Of a stretch of DNA of 64,000 nucleotides, positions 50,684 to 63,449 are shown one piece after another. Made by a program: the position numbers and the translations under genes. The number at the start of each line of letters is the position of its first letter. Within the stretch, counting starts at the first letter, position 1. Source of the stretch: Linnemannia hyalina (lineage: Eukaryota > Mortierellomycota > Mortierellomycetes > Mortierellales > Mortierellaceae); the NCBI GenBank assembly GCA_019671135.1, contig JAHRHY010000012.1, forward strand, positions 248,001 to 312,000, written 5' to 3'. The notes below the pieces were generated by a model. That model saw nothing but the letters and a program-made list of their open reading frames with translations. It was not told the origin of the DNA and ran no database searches.

Positions 50684-52324
50684 TCAAAACACGCTGAGAC
50701 TGGATCGATGCTCGCGCAACCACCCAATATGCGCCGGCTCCTTTTCCGTGGTAGACTTTGAACGAGAGGACAGTGATCGAGAGAGTCCAGCAATAACGTT
50801 CAGCTTGGGCCAATTGTCGATAATCCACTCCATCTCCGCTTGACCCATCGCCAGCCCTGACACTGAGACCTGCAGCTTCCTCAGCTTCTTTAGTCCACTC
50901 AACAGGTTGAGACCGCACAAGAGAGAAAAGTCCATCTGGACAAAGTCCTTTGGAACTTGCGTCGTCCTTGGATCGGCCCTGGTGACAGGAGTCCACTCGA
51001 GCCCCAGCTGTTGAAGGAGAGCAAGGTCTCCTATCTGCGCTAGCGCCCGTCTCATCATCACCGTCGCCTGGTTTTGTTCTTTGGCAGTAATGCTCTCGTC
51101 GACGGATCGGTCATCCAAGATTCTCAACCCAAGTTGCTCAAGACCTAAACAGACCCAGCTTGACCTTGTCATCTCAGTCAGCTTCAGACCAGAACAGCCT
51201 TGTGAGAGTACACCGTTGATATCATACCGGATCTTGTCGGGCCGGATGACGAACTTTGTCAGAAGAGGGCAAGATGTGAGAAGGAGCTGGATATCAGTAC
51301 TCTGGACACTGGTTCCTCGAAGGAAACAGAGTTCTTTCAGAGAAGAAGACCAATTCGGAACGATGGCTGTGCATAATTGACTGAGCGATGGAGAGTTGCC
51401 AATCTGGAAGGATTCTATTCCAATAAGGTTCAGAGCCAACGACTCGCTTTCTTGACAATGGTCGACAGACAATCGACGAACGTTGGGACAGTGGTTGCGA
51501 ATGAGAACAGCCAGATTGTGGGCAGGACGAGAGGGTAGGGAAGAGGAGGATGTAATCCCTTCGTCCATGTGAGTGATAGACAATTCCATGAGTTCGGGGC
51601 AACGGCGCAAAAGGGGGAAAAGCAGATACTCGCGTGTTTGATCCATGAACTTGGTGTCGATCGAGAGGTATCGAAGATGAGGATATGCGATTGGCCAGGA
51701 AGGGTCGGAGGCATTGACCTGATCAGGGTCAAGGTTCGTGATGGAGGTCCAGCTCATGACAAGCGACTGGAGAGTCGCAGGAAGGTGGGCAAGTAAGGCC
51801 CGCACAAACAGGTAGTCAATCGTGGTGTCAATGTTGTCGAGTTGAAGGTGTGTTAGAGCTGGGTGCTGGAGTAGAGCAGAGAACAAGTTCTGGGGTGCCT
51901 CGCTGTTCTGGGTCAGAGTAAAGTCTCCCTGGATAGTCAACCGTTCGAGCTGCAAGTTATCGCGGATCAATTGAACAGCCTGGGTGGTGCTCTCGTGGGC
52001 CAGACAGGCAGTGAATTCGAGTTCCACAAGGTAACGACAGCGAGATTGGGGGCCGTTGAAGAAAACGAGCGATCGACAGTCGTGTGAATACAATTTGCGG
52101 ATAAAGAGGCCTAACTGGTTGAGGATGGCGCGATGTTTCTTGTGAAAGGGGTCCTCAGAGTGTAAATCCTCACTGAAGGTGAGAGTGTGCCAGACCAGAG
52201 ATCTAAAGAGTGAGTTCCAGTAGCGGTTAACGAGGGCGCAGTGGGGAAAGTCAGAGTGGCTGAGATGGGAGGTGATTTTGTTGAAAAGGTATTCGGAGCG
52301 GATGACCTTGAAGGCGTTTGTCAT
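50684..52324 (-). CDS. F-box/LRR-like protein
   Basis: A 546-aa intron-free frame using the ATG at 52324, which places the F-box at the N-terminus (FKVIRSEYLFNKITSHLSHSDFPHCALVNRYWNSLF) as in the other family members. An upstream in-frame ATG at 52507 would add 61 Ser/Leu-rich residues that look like translated leader. The body has regular Leu-rich segments (LVELEF, LERLTIQGDF, LTHLQLDNI, LRYLSID, LMELSITHM, VRRLSVDHC) typical of an LRR solenoid. The C-terminus has the family AEMEWIIDNWPKLNVIAGL motif. Likely SCF adaptor with unknown substrate. Confidence 0.9.
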   Translation of the reverse strand: MTNAFKVIRSEYLFNKITSHLSHSDFPHCALVNRYWNSLFRSLVWHTLTFSEDLHSEDPFHKKHRAILNQLGLFIRKLYSHDCRSLVFFNGPQSRCRYLVELEFTACLAHESTTQAVQLIRDNLQLERLTIQGDFTLTQNSEAPQNLFSALLQHPALTHLQLDNIDTTIDYLFVRALLAHLPATLQSLVMSWTSITNLDPDQVNASDPSWPIAYPHLRYLSIDTKFMDQTREYLLFPLLRRCPELMELSITHMDEGITSSSSLPSRPAHNLAVLIRNHCPNVRRLSVDHCQESESLALNLIGIESFQIGNSPSLSQLCTAIVPNWSSSLKELCFLRGTSVQSTDIQLLLTSCPLLTKFVIRPDKIRYDINGVLSQGCSGLKLTEMTRSSWVCLGLEQLGLRILDDRSVDESITAKEQNQATVMMRRALAQIGDLALLQQLGLEWTPVTRADPRTTQVPKDFVQMDFSLLCGLNLLSGLKKLRKLQVSVSGLAMGQAEMEWIIDNWPKLNVIAGLSRSLSSRSKSTTEKEPAHIGWLREHRSSLSVF

Positions 52325-52572
52325 TGTGAGAAGTGTGCTCGGATGGAGCTGATGGGTGCGAGGAGAGAAGGAGGGAAGGTGAGAAAGAGAAGAAGAAGAA
52401 GAAAAGAGAGACTTTGTTATCATGAGGAGGAAGGAGAATCGATAATGTGGATATAAGGTCCAGTCTAACGAAACGTGACAATGGTTCAGCCCAGAAAAGG
52501 AAGACATCCCGCCACTTCGCTTCTTTTTGCTCTTTTCTTCTCACACACACACACACACACAGGAGAACTGCC

Positions 52573-52740
52573 ATGGACAACGCGCATTCAAGACTCGCAC
52601 AGGAACTACCCCTGAAGATACTTCACCTCATTGCTGCGCACCTCGACACAAAATCACTCTTCATGTCTCATCTGGCAAAAAATAGACGACAACTCTCCCT
52701 TCTGGAAACCCTTCTGTCGACACACCTAGGACACAAATAA
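52573..52740 (+). pseudogene. Truncated F-box remnant
   Basis: A 55-aa frame includes LAQELPLKILHLIAAHLDTKSLFMSHLAKNRR, the first half of an F-box, and then stops. It shares the start of a divergent promoter with the F-box gene on the other strand. Confidence 0.65.
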
Positions 52741-53041
52741 CCGAAGAAAACATAAGCGCAATTCGCGAACAAAGACATATCGACCTATTTCGATAATAGA
52801 TATTATGGGTAGTGAAGTAAATAATGGAACGAATAAAAAGAGAGCTGTATAGACTAGTTTTCTTTAACCTTTGTTTCTTGGTCACTTTGACCCCTCCAAT
52901 GCTGCCACAGCCACGCCTGTGACGCTTCCTGTGGCTTGCCTGTTGCCCTCTTCTCATTCAACCCACTCCACGCTGCTCTTCCTTCTCATTTTCAAAGTTG
53001 AGTCGCGACTTCCTACCACTCATTCCATGAAGTAGCCAGAC

Positions 53042-53551
53042 ATGGCAGGCACTCCTTCCGAGCTGCTGCATATTGTTGCAGCCCACCTCGACGCGCCGTC
53101 CTTTTTCGCTTGTCGTCACGTCTGTCGCTCCTGGAGCGCCTTCTTCACGTCTTACGCTTGGCGCAGACTTTATGACAGGGAGGCTTTTGGCAGCGGTGTT
53201 TCGAGCACGGCCTACTCTTCGACTCACTTCAGAAGTACCGCCACCTTATCCGAGTCTGTCATTCGCTAACGAAAGCTGATACTCTTCGCCCTCGTCGTGC
53301 GCCTGACAGACCTCGCTTCGTTGATTGTCAAGTCCGTTTTTGGATGGGAACTACAGCTCCTAGCGCAGGAAATACTCGCTCACTCAGATCTGTCTTGCCA
53401 TCCCCGAGTCAGCGTTCGGCCAACAGCAACAGCAAGATTGGCATGCCGTCCTACACCAATCGCGACTTTGTTGGCAGTCGGTCCTCGACAACCCTGGCTC
53501 GATTTTAGGGATGCACCCAATGTGGAAGGCGGCATCGGCAAGGTCACCTGA
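53042..53551 (+). pseudogene. F-box gene fragment
   Basis: The 75-aa frame from ATG 53042 has a clear F-box (TPSELLHIVAAHLDAPSFFACRHVCRSWSAFFTSYAWRRLY) and then loses the frame. Later pieces to about 53551 keep Leu-rich composition (DLASLIVKSVFGWELQLLAQ) in another frame. The F-box is related to the 52573 remnant (IVAAHLD/LIAAHLD), so the two may be tandem duplicates. Confidence 0.7.
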
Positions 53552-54014
53552 GGTTAAGACCCTTTGAAAACAGCAACTGAATCACAATAAGAGTATTTCA
53601 CTTCTTGTCATGCCTCTCTCTTGTGCCGCGTTCATAGGCTGGTGATGTACATTTGGTGTGAACGCGAGGCTCCGCCCAACTAAACTACAATTGACTCGGA
53701 ATGATAGAATTAGATAAACAGTCACTGTTGATTTTTCCTTTTTCTTTTTTTTTTTGTTGGCGTGTGCAACACACGTATCATTTCCTTGTGCCTTGTTCTT
53801 GTCCTTGCCATCGTCCTTGTCTTCACTCCCTACCTTACCTTACCATTCATTCATTCCTCGCAAGTGAACGAACCAACTCCTTACACTTCCACTGGTGCTC
53901 TCTCAAATTTCAAGCACCAACCCCTACTTCTCACGAACTCAACTTCTTATCTCACTTTTCTCTCCCACCCTTCTCTCTCTCTCAATTTTGATATCAGCTC
54001 AAACATAATACATC
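53552..54014. other. Promoter region of the Dhr1-like gene
   Basis: Pyrimidine-rich leader before the ATG at 54015. Nothing else recognised. Confidence 0.5.
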
Positions 54015-57000
54015 ATGGGAAAGAATCGCCCACGTTACAACGAGAGGGCCAGATCTTCAAGCAACAGATCCTCTCGTCCACATCCCAATGCCAGAGATGG
54101 AGGACGGAAAGCTACCAAGCCTACTCTCTTGGAGACGTATGTGATATGTTGTTTAACAAGATGTTTCATTGAAGCAAGGGGTTCATTCGAGGCCTTGTTG
54201 TTCTTTCTTCTGCTTTCACCTTCTAAAAATTGCCTTGACGTTGTTTTCAAAATCGATGTAAATAGAACTGACTCCAATGCCGACATTATTGCGCCTGGAC
54301 AGGTTGACGCGGAAGCGATTGAGTTCAACGAGGAGGTAAGCCAAGCCTTGAATGGATGACAAGAAGAAAATCAGGAACAAGGTGCTCAAGTCATGTATGA
54401 GACGACTAACTGTACCATCCCTTCTTGATCTCTGTGACTAAATAGGCTGCCCAACCACAGATGAGCGGCAAGAAGAAGAAGAAATTGGAAAAGTACATCG
54501 TACGTGCACCCATTGTCATTCAACCGTTCGATTATGTAACATTAATACCTGGAAGCATGACTTTGCGAAGCATACCCTGACATCTTCATACCTTCCGAAC
54601 CATTCGACATAATAGGAGAAAAAGCTGAAAAAGGAGGCGAGAGGCGATCTATTCAAGAAGATCGAAGAGCAGGCATGGTCGTCAGATCTGATGAAGTCTA
54701 GTCGAACCCTGGGACAGAATAAGGAGACCATGAAGCAGAAACTCAGGAGAGCACTCAACGAGCAGCGTCAGGGATTAGAGCAGTCTGATAAGAATGTTCA
54801 ATTGTATGCCAAGCCCAAGGACGACTATGATGATGATAACGGCGACGATGATGATGGTAGCGATGAGGATGGTGATGGCGATCAGGATATGGGACCGGCT
54901 CCACCTGTTACGCCGGTGGTTACCAAGCCTGTGGCTGCTGGAAGTGCGTTGAAGGTCGGATCATCTATCCTTGTCCGGAAATCCACAACCAAGAAGCCTG
55001 TAAGTTACCTTGCTCTTCGTTGTAGTTGGTTTTTGTTAACCAATCAAAGCAACTAAGCAATACTAACGTGTATCACAATCTCCAGTCTCGGTTAGCTATG
55101 ATTCGTGCACAAAAGGAGGCGGCCAAGCAGAAGGAACGTGAGAGCTCATTCGACAGTTCCAACTCTGAGTACGATTCTTCATCAGATGACGAGGAAGAGG
55201 ACGACAAGAAGGATGGCAAGCGCGGCGGCAGCGAAGACGAGAGCGGAGACGCAGGAGAGCCAGCAAAGAAGAAGAGACGTGGTTGGATGACAGATCTTGG
55301 AGGAGTTGCCACCAGTGCAGAGGGCGTGGAGGAGCGTATCATCTCCAGCATTGATGCCCTTCCCGAGAGGACTGGCGAGTATGTATCGAGTCGCGTGGAG
55401 CCGGAGAGGGATCTTTTGGGCAACAGGATCGAGAAGGTCGGTCAGCTGGAGGAAGGCGATATCGCTGAGGTAAGATTTCATTTGCTGCGAGTAAATTACT
55501 CGAGTGCATGGCATCACACACTCATATGCTAACTATAAGGTGCTGGTAATTATGTCTATAGGCGTTCCATGTGCACGTTGACAGAGATCCAGAGATTCAA
55601 GAGATGCGTTTGAAACTGCCCGTCTGCACCGAGGAGCAGCACATCATGGAGAAGATCATCTACAACGACATTGTCATCATCAAGGGAGAGACCGGTTCAG
55701 GAAAGACAACTCAGGTCCCCCAGTTCTTGTACGAGGCAGGATACGGAAACCCCAACAGCCCCAACCCTGGCATGATCGGAATCACCCAGCCTCGTCGTGT
55801 TGCTGCTGTCTCGATGGCCGACCGCGTCGCCAAGGAACTCAACCTCCCAGCATCCAAGGTCTCGCATCAGATTCGATATGATGCTACGACTTCGCCCGAC
55901 ACTGTGATGAAGTTTATGACTGATGGTGTGTTGCTCAGAGAGCTGAACTCGGATTTCCTTCTTCGCAAGTACTCTGCCATTATTATCGATGAGGCTCACG
56001 AACGCAGTTTGAACACGGATATCTTGATCGGAGCTCTGAGTCGTATTGTACGTCTGCGTAGGGAGGAGAGCAAGAAGGATCGCGAGAACACCAAGCCGCT
56101 CAAGCTGATCATCATGTCTGCCACTCTTGTCATCGAGGAGTTTACCAAGAACGAGAGACTCTTTGGAAACCAGAAGAAGAGCAGCTCGAAGGCGGTCAAG
56201 GATGCAGAGGCAGCGGAGGGCGGGGTGGAGGTTGATGACGACGAGGAGAAGGCGCCCAAGGAGCTCGTGCCTGTTGTTAGCGTGGATGTCAAGAAGATCT
56301 ACGGACTTACGATGCATTTCAACAAGAGGACACCCGAGGTCGACTATGTCACGGAGGCGTTCAAGAAGGTCTCCAAAATCCACTCGAAACTTCCTGAGGG
56401 TGCCATTTTGGTCTTCTTGTCTGGACAGGCTGAGATCACGGAGTTGGTCAAGAAGCTGAGGAAGAAGTTCCCTTTCAACAACCCCAACACCCCTCATCTC
56501 AACAACAGCAACAAGGCGGATGATACCAAGAAGTCGCAGAGCGGCAAGCCTGTGGCAGAGGACAAGTCGGCAGCTCAGGAGACTGCTGGAACCGAGACGA
56601 ACCAGGAGCTGGACCCCCGCAACGAGGATGTCGAGTTGGAAGATATGGCCATTGGTGATTCTGAAGTTGTCGCTCAGGTGGAAGGTATGGAGGAGGACGA
56701 CGAGGCCTTTGACTTGGACGGATCGGATTCTGAGGAGGAGCTTGATGCCGATGCTGAGATCTTGGAGGAGATCCCCGATGCAGGAATGGCACCACTTCAC
56801 GTCTTACCTCTGTACTCGCTCTTGAAGACCGAGGAGCAGATGCGTGTCTTCCAGCCTCCACCACCAGGCTCCAGACTGTGTGTCGTTGCGACCAATGTTG
56901 CCGAGACATCCATCACCATCCCCAACGTCAAGTATGTGGTCGACAGCGGAAAGTCCAAGGAGCGCCACTACGACAAGGAGACAGGAATCCAGACCTTCCA

Positions 57001-58612
57001 GGTTGGCTGGACATCTAAGGCGAGTGCTATCCAGCGCGCTGGTCGTGCTGGTCGTACGGGCCATGGCCACTGTTACCGTCTGTACAGTTCTGCAGTCTAC
57101 GAGAACGAATTTGTTACAGCGTCGGAGGCTGAGATCCAAAAGATGCCTATTGATGGTGTTGTCCTGCAGATGAAGAGCATGTACATCGACAATGTCGTCA
57201 ACTTCCCCTTCCCTACGCCACCAAACCGTGAGGATTTAAAGCAGTCGGAACAGCGTCTTGTTTACTTGAACGCATTGGAGAACTCGAACAAGAAGAGTAT
57301 CACGGAGCTGGGCAAGACCATGTCCATCTTCCCTCTCGTTCCTCGTCTCGCTAAAATGTATGCACAAGGCTGGACTTGATTTTATTTTTCGTGCATATAC
57401 GTTTTGTACCAAAACTTCCTTCTAACTTTTCGCATTGCTCTATTCACATTATAGGCTCACGCTTGCACATCAGGAGAACTGCTTCCCCTATGTCATCGCC
57501 ATTGTCGCAGCCCTGTCGGTCGGCGAGGTGTTTGTCAAGGAGTTCCAGCTGGATATCTCTCGTCCCGGAGAGACCGACGACGAGAGCGAGGACGACGACG
57601 ACGTATCAAACAAGCGTTACCTTCTGGACGACATGGACGAGATGGAGCTCCGACACATCACCAATGAGAAAGTCCTCAAGAAGGAGAAGAGGAAGCTCAC
57701 CCGGCGGAAGTTCTACAAGGCCCAGACTGTCCATGAGGCTCTTGACCCCTTGAACGATATGGCCAAGGTCCTGAACGTCGTTGGAGCCTATGCCCGTGAG
57801 ACTAACAAGGAGAAGTTCTGTACGGAGAACTTTGTTCGCTACAAGGCCATGCAGGAAATTCACATGCTTCGTGGACAGCTTACGAGGATGGTTCAGGATA
57901 GCTTTGCCAACAGTGCCACTATTTCGGATCTGGTGTTTGACCCGTACATGGACAAGCCCACGACGCGCCAGTTGACGGCCATCCGCCAGATTGTTGCATG
58001 TGCCTTCATGGACCAGGTTGCGATCAGGAAGGATCTTGTCGGAGCTGTGGAGGCCAATTATTCCAAGAAGGCCAAGGCCGTCCCCTATGTCACGATGTGG
58101 TCCAAGGAAAAGGTCTATATCCACCCGAGCTCGGGACTGTTTGGGTTCAGCATGGACAAGGCGCCGGCGATGGTTGTATATCAGGATCTTCAGAGGACTG
58201 TCAAGGCGGTCGAGATCGAGTCCAAACCTTCAAAGATCTACCTCAAGGGCTTGACAGTTGTTGACCCCAAGTGGATGGCCACCCTTGCTAACGGCACCGG
58301 ACTTGTCCGCGCCTCCAAGGAGCGCATCATGTACGTCTTTCGCGTCTTTATGAATATTCATTGCTGGTTTTGGTACATTGTCTTCAACTTAACCTGATTA
58401 CTTACTTTTCTCTCCCTTTTTCGTTGGCGGCAAATAGTAAAATCGATGACAAGACACAAAAGGCGATCACGGACATCACATACGGACCCCACTACTGGCC
58501 TTTGCCTCCGATCGAGATCTGGCAGCGGCGCGAGGGAGCCCGTCTGGTGCCCATGTCCAAGGCCGAGGTCACGGCCAAGAAGGTCCAGATCAGCCGGAAA
58601 GCCAACCGGTAG
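54015..58612 (+). CDS. DEAH-box RNA helicase Dhr1/DHX37 (18S rRNA processing)
   Basis: Eight exons: 54015-54136, 54266-54335, 54446-54499, 54616-54999, 55086-55469, 55562-57357, 57455-58330 and 58438-58612. All introns are GT-AG in phase, and the product is 1286 aa, close to yeast Dhr1. The N-terminal 340 residues are charged and disordered (Lys-rich, Asp/Glu runs). The helicase core shows GETGSGKT (about 380), TQPRRVAA, DEAH (about 480), SATL (about 523), a long acidic insert of about 100 residues (DEEEL/EEDDEAF), NVAETSITIP and QRAGRAGRTGHGHCYRLY. After the core come the winged-helix, ratchet and OB regions ending HYWPLPPIEIWQRREGARLVP. In yeast and man this enzyme releases U3 snoRNA from pre-40S particles in the nucleolus. 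Confidence 0.95.
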
Positions 58613-58699
58613 ATCCTTCACACACCCATATATAATCCCTCCCTCTCATTCCATCTCATTTCTTGCATTTGTGTCATACAAAAAATAAACAGCATTACA

Positions 58700-60056
58700 G
58701 TAGATTTCACTGCACAACCCCCTCGCGCGCCACCAACCTCCTCTCAATCAACGCCATTCTCAAATCCACCTCTCCGCCATCCACTCCAACTCCTCCCTTC
58801 CAATCCGGTGGTTCACACACCAGTTGACGAGGTGGTTGTTGGGCGTTCAAAGGAAGGATTAATGCGGTACTCTTTAATAGGGCCAAGAATCGCGTCGACA
58901 GGTTCGGAAAGAGATCGAGCAAGACCGCTTGTCTCAATATTAACAGACAACCTCCGCAATGTCATATTCACAACCGCCTCCTCCTTCGGCAACGCCAAAG
59001 CTTGGACTTACCCTTGCCCACTAACGTCAAGCGACTCGATCTGCGGATACGCCCTCAGCATCCTCCAAAATATTCACAGATTGCCAAGAAGGCCCTCAGA
59101 TCCAAACACATAACTCTTCCACTCCATCAAATCCTTCAGCACCTTCGGCTGCCCAATCACCCTATAGTAGACATCCTTGGACTTGAGTCCCCACTGCGGC
59201 ACAGGAAGCTTTGCCAAACCAAGTCGTCCGGCGGTTCCTGAGAATCGTGTGCCATTAATGCTGTCCCAAAATCCACCCTTACTCCGGTCTGTCCTGTATG
59301 ATCTTGGCTGTCTGTCTAGGGTCTAATGAAGGTGGCGAGAAATTGCCTACAGTTAGGTATCCCAGGAACAGTGGCTCCGACATCGACCCTCCTCCTCCTC
59401 CGCCCCTGTACCTGTTTTGTTGTGGAACGGTGTCCCCATCATGAATCGACCTCCTGAGGAACATGGGCTTCGCTGATCGCAAGTTGCCCAACGACTCGAT
59501 ACTGCTCCATCCACCGTCGCTGCCTCCACCTCCACCTCTTTTATCTGCTGCCGCTCGCCATACTGACAGCCTCCAGAACCACAGGCCCAACTGATAGACA
59601 ATTTCCTGGTAAACCACTCATACTTGCAAAAACACCACTCCCGATCCTTTCCCCTTCCCCTTCCCATTGTCCTTGTCCACTTCCTTCTTCTTGCGTACAG
59701 TATTCGCTTTCTAAAACGCATGCTGCACCGTCTTGAGGTCCGGTGTACATCCTCGAAGGATATACTCCCATGATGGTGTTGAATCGTGGATGGTGTGCCA
59801 AAGGATTAGGATAATTGTTGTGTCCCAGAGATGATTGACTTATACGCAGGTCAGGAGGTCGTGGGAGCTGAGGTAGGCGGTCAAGAGGGGACCAGCTCTG
59901 GGATGTCCAACGACTTTTCATGGGTATGTATTTTGTGGGAAGGAGTGGGAATGGATAAAAGGAGGAGATGAAATATCTGATGGCAAAGCAACGGACCAAC
60001 TGGTCGACGCATTGATCGCTTTGAATCGTAGCCACCAACTCAAAGAAAGAGAGCAA
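58700..60056 (-). pseudogene. Decayed F-box/LRR-like gene
   Basis: No frame is long, but family landmarks occur on the - strand in the right order. One is a VYQEI..QLG segment near 59600, matching VYQQLARLTDLRYL of the 733-aa F-box protein. Near 58760-58800 is a GGEELEWMAERW-like end motif, split by frameshifts. Gly-rich expansions and stops break the rest. The F-box itself is not recognisable. It converges on the Dhr1-like gene. Confidence 0.5.
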
Positions 60057-60205
60057 CACGCGCCAGGCAAAGCAGAGTATATGTACTGTACATCTATGTT
60101 TATTGTCTATCGGGTGGGGAATAAAGGAAAATATGTAAAGGGGATCGGTGGAGAATGGGCTTCACCGTCCATTAAATACCACCTCGCAATGTCAATCGCC
60201 TAACT

Positions 60206-62325
60206 TTAGATCATCTCGACCAGATGCTTGACAAGGGTCTACAAGAGAGTTACAAGAGAGTTACAAGAGGCACGAATTTGATGTTAGAGTCCATGACATA
60301 TAAAACACAGCAGTACACAAGGAAACGACAATAACGCGCGCTGGTATTTACCTGGAGATCCTTGGCACGGGCATCAGCAGCCTCCAAAACCTCCTCGTGG
60401 CTGGCCATCTTCTCCTCCTGGGGTCTGACCTCAGCAGGTGCATCGGGGTCAGATCGCTGCTCACGGTGGACGACGACGCGGTTGGTGACCAAGGAGAGGC
60501 CGACAACCTTGATACCGCAGTGTCTGGCAACGACGACCTCAGGAACAGTCGACATACCGACAACATCGGCGCCAATGGTCTTCAAGAAGCGGCACTCGGC
60601 CTTGGACTCGTAAGAGGGGCCAGAGACAAAGACGTAGATACCCTCATGCAAGAACTTGGGGACGCTCAACTTCTTGGCGGCCTCGAACACGAGACGGCGG
60701 AGACGGGGGCAGTAGGCATCAGACATGGGAGGGAAGCGGGGACCGAACTCAGCCATGTTGGGTCCGATCAAGGGGTTGTTGCCGGTCATACCGGGCAAGT
60801 TGATGTGATCCTCAATGACGCAGACATCGCCAATCTGGTAGGCAGGGTTCAAGCCACCAGCAGCGTTTGTGACTATTTGAGAAGGGAACGTTGAACAATG
60901 TTAGCAATGTATGAGCTGAGAGTGTGTGCTTGATTCTGTTTGCATGTATGTAAGTTGGTGGGTGGATCCAGTGCAACGATACAAAGGTGTATTTGTTTTG
61001 GTACGAGCTCTGTTCCCCGCTATGGTTTTGTAGGTAAGCCATTGACTGAGATTGGGATCCGTGGCCTGATTCCTGTGTCTTTGACATGTCCTTTTGGGTT
61101 GTGCCGTTGTTTCAATTGAGTCCACGCCCAGACGCTAAGATCTTCCTGCTCCTGTGTTTGTTGGCCTTTTTGGCGACATCCGTAGTATCCGTAGAGTTGT
61201 ATGTATATTTGTCAAAACGGAATCCTGGTGCAGGAACAAATAAAGGGCAAAAAAAAGAAAAAGAGGGTGATACCCAGGAAGGACGAGATGTCCTTCCCCA
61301 CATTGTGGTATCCTATCCATGTACTTTGTGATGCCCGAAAGAAATGAAAAATAAAAAGTAGAGAAAAAACTGGGTTCTGTTGTGGAAAATAAAAAAAATT
61401 GCGGGGCAAACAAACATGTCGATCCAATTGCAGGCAAACATGGCAAAGGCAAAAGGAAAAAGAGGGGTCAAAAAAAAACCAAACGAAAACAGGTGGGTGG
61501 GAAAGTAACAGGGAACACAAATGCGTTATCAAAGTTGGTTGTTGGCTTGCTTACCGATAAGGGTCTCGACTCCAAGGAGGGACATGAGGCGGACGGGGTA
61601 GGTGGTCTGGGTAAGAGCAAAGCCCTCGTAGAAGTGGAAGCGACCGACCATGCAGACGGTGGGGACATCATTGTCACCCAAGAGACCGAAAACAAGTTTT
61701 CCAGCGTGTCCAGCAACTATGAGGAAGGTAAAAAGGAAGAATAGAAAGTTTCCAATGTGGAGAGAGAGTGTGTGAGAATGTTAGAAAGGCGTGAAAAGAT
61801 TACAGCCAAAAGAAAGTTCATGGACAATTTCGTTATCCTATACTCGTGGACAAGAATGCGAGAATGCGCTGTTCTTCGCACGGCGTGCACTCTGTGGGTT
61901 GAGCCCTCTTTTTATTTCCATTGAGATCTTGATCATAGGTCTGCCTCATGCAAACATGGATTGTGTTTGTTCCTTCCTCATCTACAGTGTTGTTTGAAAC
62001 AACAGAGACAAATTCACCCATAAAAATACTAGCAAAACTAGCAAAAGCCACTAAGCAGCCACCTGTTGTATGGCATTCCTTTTTGACAACCCATTCCAGA
62101 AGAGAGCAGTAATTGAAATTGCTTACCGGTGGAGTTGACGAAGCCGGGAATGTCGGTGTAGGCAAACTCGATCTTGCTGCGGAGGATGTTGACGAGACCA
62201 CCGAGACCGGATCCGCAGACGATGCCGACCTTAGGCTTGGCGAGGTTGGCGGGGAGGGCGCGGTCGCCGATGGTGAGGAGGGAGAGGGCGGCCTGGAGGT
62301 CCGTGGTGGTAATAGAGTGAGCCAT
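60206..62325 (-). CDS. Purine nucleoside phosphorylase
   Basis: Four exons: 62127-62325, 61555-61716, 60352-60872 and 60206-60238. GT-AG, phases agree, 304 aa. It cleaves inosine and guanosine with phosphate to base plus ribose-1-phosphate in purine salvage. Visible family motifs are GIVCGSGLGGL (phosphate loop), VAGHAGKLVFGLLG, VGRFHFYEGF, VTNAAGGLNPAYQIGDVCVIEDHINLPG (residues 121-148), GPSYESKAECRFLKTIGADVVGMSTVPE and the base-binding VTNRVVV. The length and motifs fit the trimeric class of PNP (yeast Pnp1, human PNP). Introns are long (154, 682 and 113 nt); nothing is missing. Confidence 0.95.
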
Positions 62326-62537
62326 TTTAGATTGTAGGTGGGAATGGATGGAGGGAAGAGGAGTGTGATGAGTGTATGAAAGGAGAGAGAAGAAGAGAAA
62401 AGAAAACAAGAAAAGTAAGAAGCACAATACCTTTGTGTGAAAAAAAGAAAGAAAAAACGGTCCACAGGCTGAGGCAGACAGACAGACAGACAGATACAAC
62501 GGTTTCTTTCAACGCCACCAAATTCATCGGCATATAT

Positions 62538-63420
62538 TCAAAAAGAAGAGTACGTATTGGAACAATGCCCCGCATGTAACTCATCTAGCTTGGGCCAATT
62601 CCCCAGCATCCACTCGACATCCTCTATCTCAAGTCCCGTGAACGAACCACCAAAGTCCAGCCTCACAAGCCTCGTCAGCGTCACTAGACAATCCAACCCA
62701 AGCCCAAGTCGAAACTCGAGTCCACCATCACAAACTGTGTCGTCAAACTCAATTGGACGCGTTCGTGGCAACGTCAAGGTCTCTAGCGACGTCAACCCAG
62801 ACAACCTCCCAAAGACAAGTCGCTGATCCTGAACAAACGTCTTCTCGATCGCCTTCTCGTCTCCTCCTACAGCCGTTGATGCTACGTCTGACCCCCTGCC
62901 TCCTCATCAGTCTCAATGCGCCTCAGGTCCAGCTTCACTGAAAAACTCTCAAGGCGAGAGCACACCCAAGGCCGGCCATTTCGGATATCCTGGACATTCA
63001 GATGATCCACCTCAAGACGGACCATCTGTGGGAAGGATTTCAAAATTGATTGAATCGCCAAACTTGGCACCCCCGGGCAGAGAGAGAGATCCAGGGTCGA
63101 CAGAGACGAGTGTTGATGTCCCAATAACAGGACGCACTTGCGGCCAAATTCCAGGGGCTACACCGTCGAACTCCGTCAACTGGTTGATGGGGACAAAATC
63201 CAGGAGGTAAGAGATCGCCTCGTCCGTCGCGTCATCCATGTCAAGGAATCTCCTTCGCATGTCCTTCTGCTCGCCTAGCTTGATGACTCGGATATTAGGC
63301 CACGTATCCTTTTTGACCATCTGCTTCCAGCTCTTCATAGAACTGTCGAGAGGGAAGGGACGCCGCCTCAAGCATTGCACCCACAAGCCTCTTTTCTTTT
63401 CTTTATATTGCTCATCAAGA
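62538..63420 (-). pseudogene. F-box/LRR-family C-terminal part, frameshifted
   Basis: Pieces in three frames read WPNIRVIKLGEQKDMRRRFLDMDDATDEAISYLLDF, then LSTLDLSLCPGVPSLAIQSILKSFPQMVRLEV...NVQDIRNGRPWVCSRLESF, then LTSLETLTLPRTRPIEF...LEIEDVEWMLGNWPKLDELHAGH. Together they form the C-terminal half of an F-box/LRR protein, with frameshifts near 63120 and 62890. The N-terminal F-box is not seen. Motifs such as DIRNGRPWVC recur in the next gene (DIRRGGPWVC), so the two are tandem relatives. Confidence 0.65.
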
Positions 63421-63449
63421 TACTATCTACTGTATAGTCTCGACTGCCA

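Noticed and set aside
55697..56800. A 367-codon open frame on - opposite the Dhr1 helicase core
   Set aside because: Shadow of the helicase exon; the + frame has all DEAH motifs.
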